From positions 1 to 42,589 of the forward strand of contig JAFVAC010000116.1 of assembly GCA_017476265.1 (NCBI GenBank): DNA of 42,589 nt, read 5' to 3'. Made by a program: the position numbers and the translations under genes. Position 1 is the first letter of the stretch, and each line of letters begins with the position of its first letter. This DNA is from Clostridia bacterium. GTDB taxonomy: Bacteria > Bacillota > Clostridia > Christensenellales > DTU072. The notes below the pieces were generated by a model that did not search any database, was not told the origin of the DNA, and was given only the letters and a program-made list of their open reading frames with translations. This document shows positions 36,631-42,589 of the stretch, piece after piece.

Positions 36631-39009
36631 GTGGAGAGAGTCGTCCGCACGCAAAAAAAGACGGTTTTGTCCTCCGATCGGTCGGCGTATATGACCGAGA
36701 GCTTTTTGCGTAGGACCAAAAAGATCCTGTCGATAGAGGCTCTGGTCGGCAAGATCGCCGAGGGGATCTTCTTTGCGCGGATACAAAAACGCGGACCCGA
36801 GTCGGTGATGGTGAAAGTTTTCGACGGTTCGATCAGTCTGTTTTTCCGCTTCGGGGGAGACAACCCGTCTACGACCGAAAGGGACCTTGTGTTTTATAAG
36901 TTCTTGTCCACGGACAAATCGGATCGCACCAACGACCGCCACGTGAGCGACTTTTTGGAAAAGAACGAGACCTTCGACTGTACTCTTGTCGAGGTGTCGG
37001 ACGTACCGGTGGAGGGCGAGGAGAACAAACTCTATCGGGTCCGCTTCGACGACAAAATACACTTCCCGCTCCTGTCGCCCTATCAGCGGTCCATTTTGCA
37101 GACCGAGGACAAAAACATTCTCGTGCAAGGGGTCGCCGGCAGCGGCAAGACCAACCTCTGTATAGAAAAGATCGCCTATTGCGGGTGCAGGGGCTATCGG
37201 GGGAGAGTGTTGTACACGACCTTCTCGCGCGGGCTTCTTTTGGAGACGAAAAGACGCGTCAACGTGATCAGGAACAACGTCAAGCGATTCGTCGAGGAAT
37301 ATGTTCGAGGCGACGTCGTCTTTTTGGACGCCGACCATCAAAAGGCGGTGGAAAAGCACCTCGGCGTGCCGCTTGCTTTCGAGACCGACGAGTATATCGC
37401 GGCGGAATTGGACCGATTGGTGAAGTTCTTTGACGAGCAGGTGGATTACTATCTGATCGAAGACTTGTACGCGGTGGGACACGGCAGGGCAAAACTCGCC
37501 GACGAGAGGACCTTTTTGACGGAATACGCAACCTCCGGGCGGTCGAGCGGACTCTTCGAGCGAGTCAAGGGACTGTCGAACGAGATCGTCTACAAGGAGA
37601 TCTACGGCATGATCTACGGCAAGTACGATCCGAATTCACCGTCGGATATGCTCGATCGATCGGAGTATTATGATCTTCGGAAAGACAGCTTTTCTCGCGC
37701 GGAGTGCGAGGCGATCTACAACATCGCCGTAGACTACGCCAAGTACCTCGCAACCAAGGGATATCTGGACAACAACGGCTTGTCGAGAGCCCTCCTTGCC
37801 GAGACGGGCGACTATCGCTATACGGTGGGGATCGTGGACGAGACGCAGGACTTCACGCAAGTCAATCTGTATCTGATCCGAAAGTTGTGTCTCAAACTCT
37901 TCTGCGTGGGCGACGCGCAACAGATGATCAATCCGAGCTACTTTTCCTTCTCTTATCTGAAGCGTCTGTTGTACGGCGAAGTCACCGGCGTGGCGGAACT
38001 CAAGCACAACTATCGCAACGTCAAGAGCGTGGAGAAGATCGTCGAGAGGATAGGCGACCTCAATATAAAACGATTCGGGACGCACAGCTTTGTACTGAGA
38101 GGGCAGACGGTGGACGATGGGACGGATTGTGCGGCGGTCTACGTCGAAGGGGACTTTATGAAGGAACTTTCAAAAAGGCGATTCGAGGACCTGACCATCG
38201 TGGTCTCTTCGGAAAGGAAGAAGGAACTTTTGCGTAAGTCGATCAAAAACGTGGAGATCCTGACCGTCGCCGAGGCGAAGGGACTGGAAAGGAACGCCGT
38301 CGTACTTGTGGACGTCCTGTCCGACTCCGCCGACAAGTGGGCGTATCTGACCAATATGGTCCTCAACCGCAAGACCGCCGACGAGAACTCCGTCTTCCGA
38401 TATTACTACAACCTTTTTTACGTCGGGGTGACTCGCGCGCGTCGTTATTTGTACGTCGCGGAGAGAGAAAAAAACGAGTATTTTAACGACCTTTTCAAGA
38501 GCTGTTTTTTGACCGAGACGCCCTCCGTCGCGGCAGAGACGCTGTCAAAGGCGGTCGGCAAGATGGAATTGGACGACGACGAACTCGTCGAGCGTATCAA
38601 ACAGTTCGTCGCGTCGGAACAGTACGAGAACGCCTATTTCACCGCCGATCGTCTCTCGGATGAGGACTTGCGGACCCGAGAGCGGACAAAGATCTATGTG
38701 GAAGAGACTTTTGTCCGGTCCGGCGACTATCGCGGCGCGGGCACGGAGTACTGGAAGAGAGGCTACGACGAACTCGCTAAAGATATGTTCCGCCTGTCGG
38801 GGGACGAAGAGGTCCTGCCGCTGATCGACGCCTGTCGGGACGGTGGAAGGAACCTCGACTACGGCGTAGTCCGCTTTTTCCCGTTGGTGGCGGACAATCC
38901 CGTTGCCAAGGATATCGTCATAGAGACGTTGCGCGCGGACGCCAAAGAGATAGGGCGGTCGCAAAGAGAGTTATTATCGGCGCTCAAGAGCCAAAGGAGT
39001 AAAAAATGA
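36631..39009 (+). CDS. UvrD/Rep-like superfamily 1 helicase
   Basis: The 792-residue protein has GVAGSGKTN (Walker A, K173), GIVDETQDFTQ (Walker B), FCVGDAQQMINPS, HNYRNVKSVEKI, TVAEAKGLERNAVVLVD and YVGVTRARRYLYVA, the ordered motifs of an SF1A helicase. The first 160 residues and the last 170 are not recognised. The C-terminal part looks helical and TPR-like. The start is GTG immediately after the previous stop, with AGGAGGG upstream. Its stop overlaps the ATG of the coiled-coil gene. It is shorter in its inserts than UvrD, and DNA or RNA could be its substrate. Confidence 0.85.
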   Translation: MERVVRTQKKTVLSSDRSAYMTESFLRRTKKILSIEALVGKIAEGIFFARIQKRGPESVMVKVFDGSISLFFRFGGDNPSTTERDLVFYKFLSTDKSDRTNDRHVSDFLEKNETFDCTLVEVSDVPVEGEENKLYRVRFDDKIHFPLLSPYQRSILQTEDKNILVQGVAGSGKTNLCIEKIAYCGCRGYRGRVLYTTFSRGLLLETKRRVNVIRNNVKRFVEEYVRGDVVFLDADHQKAVEKHLGVPLAFETDEYIAAELDRLVKFFDEQVDYYLIEDLYAVGHGRAKLADERTFLTEYATSGRSSGLFERVKGLSNEIVYKEIYGMIYGKYDPNSPSDMLDRSEYYDLRKDSFSRAECEAIYNIAVDYAKYLATKGYLDNNGLSRALLAETGDYRYTVGIVDETQDFTQVNLYLIRKLCLKLFCVGDAQQMINPSYFSFSYLKRLLYGEVTGVAELKHNYRNVKSVEKIVERIGDLNIKRFGTHSFVLRGQTVDDGTDCAAVYVEGDFMKELSKRRFEDLTIVVSSERKKELLRKSIKNVEILTVAEAKGLERNAVVLVDVLSDSADKWAYLTNMVLNRKTADENSVFRYYYNLFYVGVTRARRYLYVAEREKNEYFNDLFKSCFLTETPSVAAETLSKAVGKMELDDDELVERIKQFVASEQYENAYFTADRLSDEDLRTRERTKIYVEETFVRSGDYRGAGTEYWKRGYDELAKDMFRLSGDEEVLPLIDACRDGGRNLDYGVVRFFPLVADNPVAKDIVIETLRADAKEIGRSQRELLSALKSQRSKK

Positions 39010-39731
39010 CCGAACCGAAAGAGTTGAAAGAACTGCAAGAACTGATTGACGCCTTCGTGGCATACCGGGACGTCCTGACCCCGTTGCAAGAGAACCTCCG
39101 CTCCGTCGTGGACGCGTACGGCGGGATCCGCGCGGACGTGGAAAGGCTGGATCGGACCTTCTCCGGGGAGACCAAGGCGCAGTTGGAAAAGATCTATGCC
39201 AGTTTGTCCACGCAGGCGAAGAGCAGTCGGGAGTTGACCGAGAAGATAGACGAGTTTTCCAAGTCCGGCGTTCGATACGGACAGGCGGTCTCCGATATGA
39301 CGGAAAAGTTCTCCGCGATCGAACAGAGACTCAAAAGTATCGACGAGATGGAGAGAGCCGCCGAGGAGCAACTGGCACGGCTGGACAAGATCGTCAACGA
39401 AAAGAAAGTCTCCTACAACGTCAAAGATCTCCAGAAGTCGCTGGAAAAATACAATCAGAACGTGGAGAGGGTGAGCGAATTCATCAACCGCGACGTAGCC
39501 GCCGTCCTCACCGAAAACGGCAAGCGGATCGAGGAGATCCGTCGGGAAAACGAGGCGATGAGCGCCGCTCTTGCCGAACAGAACAAGACGGTCAAAGAGC
39601 TGATACACGCCTTCAGAGAGACGACGGAGACCTTGCGCAATACCGTAGAGGGCGAACGCGTCAACGAGGAATACATCTTCACCATCTTAGACAAGTGGGC
39701 GGCGTCCCGAAAAGTAAAGGTCAAGAAGTAA
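39006..39731 (+). CDS. Coiled-coil protein of unknown function
   Basis: The 241-residue protein is nearly all helix, rich in Glu, Lys, Leu and Gln with heptad spacing over residues about 25-215. It has no signal peptide, membrane segment or known catalytic motif, and I do not recognise a family. The ATG overlaps the helicase stop (ATGA) and the next gene starts 4 bases after its stop, so it belongs to the same operon. It may act as a scaffold between the helicase and the membrane protein, which is only inference. Confidence 0.82.
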   Translation: MTEPKELKELQELIDAFVAYRDVLTPLQENLRSVVDAYGGIRADVERLDRTFSGETKAQLEKIYASLSTQAKSSRELTEKIDEFSKSGVRYGQAVSDMTEKFSAIEQRLKSIDEMERAAEEQLARLDKIVNEKKVSYNVKDLQKSLEKYNQNVERVSEFINRDVAAVLTENGKRIEEIRRENEAMSAALAEQNKTVKELIHAFRETTETLRNTVEGERVNEEYIFTILDKWAASRKVKVKK

Positions 39732-39735
39732 AAGA

Positions 39736-42333
39736 ATGGATTATTTTCGCCAAAGAGAGCTGTTCGACGCGATAAAAAACGACGACGTAAAGCGTTACCT
39801 CGATCTTGCCGACGAGACGGTCGGCTCCGTCAGGTGGGGGCGCTTTCCCGTGCTGTCCGTCTGCTATCTGTTCGGCGCAAAAAAGATATCCGCGCTTTGC
39901 GAAGAGGAGTATATCGGAAAAAACGCGTGGGAAGAGTTGCCCGAACTGCCCGAGCTGTCTCCGAAATTCGCGTCCGTAGCCGGCAAAGCGCTCCGCCTGT
40001 ACCGGGCGGAAGTCCTCTCTCCGCTAGAGGCGCTCCTTGTTTTGGGCGAGACGAACAAGGCAAAAAGGCTTTTTGCTTACGCCCATCCCTCCGGCGCGCA
40101 GAAAGCGCGCATGCAATCGCTGTACGCGATCAAGTACGGATCGGAAGTGCGCTTCGATAAGGACAAGATGATCGTCAAGTCGCCTCCGATGTCGGGCGCG
40201 AAAAAGAAAAAGATCCTTTGGTCAGCCCTGTCTGTCGCACTTGTCGTCGCCATACTCGTATCCACCCCCTTCGTCGTCAACGTATTTCACCCCTTTATCG
40301 GCGTGGAAACACAATATTCGGAGCCCGAAATCGACCCTGTGGTGCCCGATATTCCCGTAAATCCTACGCCGAGCGACGTCGTCACGGAAGTGAGAAGTAT
40401 TGACGAGATCGACTTCTCGTCCGACAAGTCGTATCGCTTGATCGACGACCTTGTATTGCCGGAAAAGTTTGGCGTAGAAGAACATAACTGTACGCTGGAC
40501 GGACAGGGGCACACGATAACGATTTCGGGGGACAAGACGCTCTTTTCCACCCTGAGGGGGACGATCAAGGACGTCTCGTTCGTTGCGTCCGGGACGTGGG
40601 AAAAGGACGAGGACTTTGCCTTTTTGGTCGGGAAGAACAACGGCGTCATCGAGAACGTCTCTTTGACTGTCTCCGGCAAAATGACCGTGGTCGCAAAAGA
40701 TAGCGGCGGGGAGACCTTTCTTGCCGGGGTCGCTTTGGAAAACACCGCCGTTTCCGAGACGACGGGATATATAACCTCTTGTCGGGTGGCGTATGCATTG
40801 GAGATAGCGGGGGACGTCGCCGCGAGCGCGTCCTTTGCCGGGGTGGTCACCGAAAACAACCGCGTCGTGCGGGACTGCGTGGTCGAGGGGAAGATCTCTT
40901 CGGTCGATTGCGATCTCGCGGGCGTGTGTATGCAAAACGCGTATCTGTTGTATCGGGACAAGAATACCGCTTCGATCACGCAGACGACCGACGCACAAGG
41001 GTGGTCTCCGCTCTGCGCCGGGGTGGTCTTGAAAAACGCTTCCGGCTACTACTCCACCGCTGCGGTGCGCGAGTGTGAAAACGAGGGAAATATCGGAGTC
41101 GAGTCCGATTTCGACAGTGAAAAAGAGTTCGATGAGAATACGAAGTTTTCGGTGGCGGAGAGCGGCGGGGTCGTCGTCGCCAACGAGAGCGGCGCCGTCG
41201 TCGATTGCAAAAACAGCGGCAAAGTCTCCGCAAAGAGCGTGGAGTGCGTGACCTACGCCGGCGGTGTGTGCGCCCTGTCCTCCCGCGGGTCGGCGACCTT
41301 TTCTTCCCCCTCGATCTCCGGATGCGAGAACGCGGGCGAAGTGCAGTCGGAGTGCAAAAAGATCACCGCTTTGTCCGCGGGCGTGGTCGCATTGGCGAGC
41401 GGGACGTTGGTCTCGGGCAGCGTCAACGTGGCGGGCGCGAAAATTTCTTTATTCGTCGCGGACTGCACCTACGGCGACTCCTACTCCGCTGTCGGCGGGG
41501 TCTGCGCCAACGGCAACAACAGCAGTTTTTCCTCCTGCCAAAGCGAAGGAGAGATACGAGCGGAGGGGAAAGTCCCCTATCACTATGCCGGCGGTCTGAC
41601 GGCGATTTCGTCGGCGTGCGACGGGTGCGTTTGTTCCGTTAAAATGACCGTCGCGACGGAGAGTAAAGAGATTTTTATCGGCGGGATGGTCGGCAGAGCG
41701 AACGGTTCGGTCTCCAATGCGATTGCGTCGTGCGACGTCACCGCGGAGGGCGCGGAGGTCGTCAATGCGGGCGGTCTTGTCGGATACACCGCGATGAGCG
41801 TTTCCTCGAGTCGGGCGGAAGGGAATCTGTCGGTCGGTGGCACGGTCGTCTATGCGGGCGGTCTTGTGGGGTGTCTCGGCGTGGAGATCTCGGGGTGGTA
41901 CTACTATCCCGGCGCGGTCACAGGGTCGGTCTTCGATGGGGCGGTCACGGCGATCGGCGTCGAAAAGACCTATCTCGGCGGCGTCGTCGGATACGCGGGA
42001 GAACGGATCTTCGGCGAAGACTCGAGCGGGTACGCCGGGACGACCGTGAAAAACAACTTTTCGGTGGGGACCCTCACTGTGGGAGAGGGCGGAAACGTCG
42101 GCTGTGTCGTCGGCGGCACGACGAAGCGTTTGGCGGACGAAGACGTGGAGAAGAAGTACTTCGGCGACAACGCGTATTTGTCGGGAGCATATGCCGCTTT
42201 CGGCGTCTATCTGACCGAAGAAGGGACCGAACCTGGTGACGACAGAGGTTCGATACCGTACGCAACGCGCGAGGAGATCGAAGCGTTAGACGGCTATATC
42301 GAAGGCGCCGAAAGCGACGTGCCCGAGGCGTGA
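39736..42333 (+). CDS. Single-pass membrane protein with GLUG-like extracellular repeats
   Basis: The 865-residue protein has a cytoplasmic N-terminal domain (1 to about 155, first helices weakly ankyrin-like: LFDAIKNDDVKRYLDL), a KKKK stop-transfer patch at 156-159, a membrane segment at about 160-182, and a Pro-rich stalk. A large external region (about 210-865) consists of beta-rich repeats with GGVVGYAG, AGGLVGYTAM and AGGLVGCLG, similar to GLUG-type beta-solenoid repeats. There is no LPXTG motif, so anchoring is by the membrane segment (N-in, C-out). The start has a weak ribosome binding site, and coupling to the preceding gene is likely. A role in surface binding is possible, but ligand and function are unknown. 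Confidence 0.85.
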   Translation: MDYFRQRELFDAIKNDDVKRYLDLADETVGSVRWGRFPVLSVCYLFGAKKISALCEEEYIGKNAWEELPELPELSPKFASVAGKALRLYRAEVLSPLEALLVLGETNKAKRLFAYAHPSGAQKARMQSLYAIKYGSEVRFDKDKMIVKSPPMSGAKKKKILWSALSVALVVAILVSTPFVVNVFHPFIGVETQYSEPEIDPVVPDIPVNPTPSDVVTEVRSIDEIDFSSDKSYRLIDDLVLPEKFGVEEHNCTLDGQGHTITISGDKTLFSTLRGTIKDVSFVASGTWEKDEDFAFLVGKNNGVIENVSLTVSGKMTVVAKDSGGETFLAGVALENTAVSETTGYITSCRVAYALEIAGDVAASASFAGVVTENNRVVRDCVVEGKISSVDCDLAGVCMQNAYLLYRDKNTASITQTTDAQGWSPLCAGVVLKNASGYYSTAAVRECENEGNIGVESDFDSEKEFDENTKFSVAESGGVVVANESGAVVDCKNSGKVSAKSVECVTYAGGVCALSSRGSATFSSPSISGCENAGEVQSECKKITALSAGVVALASGTLVSGSVNVAGAKISLFVADCTYGDSYSAVGGVCANGNNSSFSSCQSEGEIRAEGKVPYHYAGGLTAISSACDGCVCSVKMTVATESKEIFIGGMVGRANGSVSNAIASCDVTAEGAEVVNAGGLVGYTAMSVSSSRAEGNLSVGGTVVYAGGLVGCLGVEISGWYYYPGAVTGSVFDGAVTAIGVEKTYLGGVVGYAGERIFGEDSSGYAGTTVKNNFSVGTLTVGEGGNVGCVVGGTTKRLADEDVEKKYFGDNAYLSGAYAAFGVYLTEEGTEPGDDRGSIPYATREEIEALDGYIEGAESDVPEA

Positions 42334-42352
42334 TCGGAAAAAACGGCGCGTC

Positions 42353-42396
42353 AAATTATTAAAAGGGGCGGGAAGAAACGTCGTTTTTCCCACCCC
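42353..42396 (-). terminator. Possible minus-strand terminator
   Basis: A long imperfect stem pairs GGGG-GGGAA (plus 42365-42374) with TTCCC-CCCC (42387-42396). On the minus strand it is followed by TTTTAATAATTT (42353-42364). It could end a transcript coming from beyond the right edge. No clear T run follows the stem on the plus strand for the gene ending at 42333. Confidence 0.45.
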
Positions 42397-42397
42397 A

Positions 42398-42589
42398 ATG
42401 AATTGTCGCAAGGCGACGTGAATTGACGCTTTATGCGTCATGAATTGGGGCGTATGCGCCCCGTGAATTCTCGCATTTTAACAAATGCTCCATTATGGAA
42501 GCGGCTCCATCGACCATACGTCGAAGGAGCCGAGATAATTTATTATCCATAATGCAGTTTTACCAAAACCGCAATTCATGATATCTTCC
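42398..42589. repeat. Hairpin cluster with A/GTGAATT spacers
   Basis: Short hairpins alternate with a 7-base spacer. Spacers are at 42398-42404, 42418-42424, 42440-42446 and 42463-42469 (ATGAATT or GTGAATT), and an inverted copy AATTCAT is at 42573-42579. Stems are GTCGC/GCGAC, GACGC/GCGTC, GGGGCG/CGCCCC and GCATTT/AAATGC. Next comes a larger nested structure (CATTATGGA/TCCATAATG, enclosing CGGCTCC/GGAGCCG, enclosing CGAC/GTCG) and a GCAGTTTT/AAAACCGC stem. There is no coding frame across it. The array is cut by the window end. Confidence 0.8.

Noticed and set aside
42398..42589. CRISPR array
   Set aside because: The repeated unit is only 7 bases and the segments between are palindromic hairpins of differing length, not unique spacers.

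Overview
The window looks like chromosomal DNA from an uncultured, gut-type Clostridia/Firmicutes bacterium. The evidence is Gram-positive: lipoprotein signal peptides, a YolD/UvrX pair, a RecD2-type helicase without RecBC, a compact RpoC without the large proteobacterial insertion, strong AAGGAG-type ribosome binding sites, and textbook TTGACA/TATAAT promoters. I cannot name a species. Most of the window is fairly GC-rich. About 8.2-16.7 kb is strikingly AT-rich and reads as an acquired surface-glycan island.

Layout. (1) 1-3.9 kb, plus strand: a promoter and a three-gene operon of LicD-type phosphotransferase, opine-dehydrogenase-like reductase, and a cytidylyltransferase-aminotransferase fusion resembling PntC-AEPT. 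Together they look like a pathway that makes a CMP-activated amino-phosphonate or amino-alcohol phosphate and attaches it to a surface glycan. (2) 3.9-8.2 kb, minus strand: an HtrA-like secreted protease lipoprotein, a two-repeat lipoprotein, and the yolD-uvrX translesion polymerase pair. (3) 8.2-16.7 kb, plus strand: the AT-rich island, with an acyltransferase, a GlfT2-like glycosyltransferase, a GT2/DUF115-like fusion, a NeuA-like cytidylyltransferase, a DmpG-like pyruvate aldolase with an extra C-terminal domain, and a KdsC-like phosphatase. The last three overlap and suggest synthesis of a CMP-activated keto-deoxy sugar acid by an aldolase rather than a PEP-dependent synthase. (4) 16.7-24.5 kb: rpoB-rpoC behind two interleaved consensus promoters, apart from their usual ribosomal-protein neighbours. 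(5) 24.5-29.9 kb: metK, recD2-like helicase, ABC-F ATPase. (6) 29.9-35.0 kb, minus strand: a FecCD-type ABC importer operon, then an M29 aminopeptidase and ComFC. (7) 35.1-42.3 kb, plus strand: a tightly packed run of TetR regulator, a release-factor-like GGQ protein, a UvrD-like helicase, a coiled-coil protein and a large membrane-anchored surface protein. (8) 42.35-42.59 kb: a cluster of short hairpins separated by A/GTGAATT spacers, cut by the window edge.

The strongest candidates for new biology are the aldolase/NeuA/KdsC cassette, the LicD/opine-dehydrogenase/PntC-like operon, the GGQ protein-helicase-coiled-coil-surface-protein operon, and the terminal hairpin array. No transposase, integrase, phage gene, CRISPR array, tRNA or rRNA was seen.
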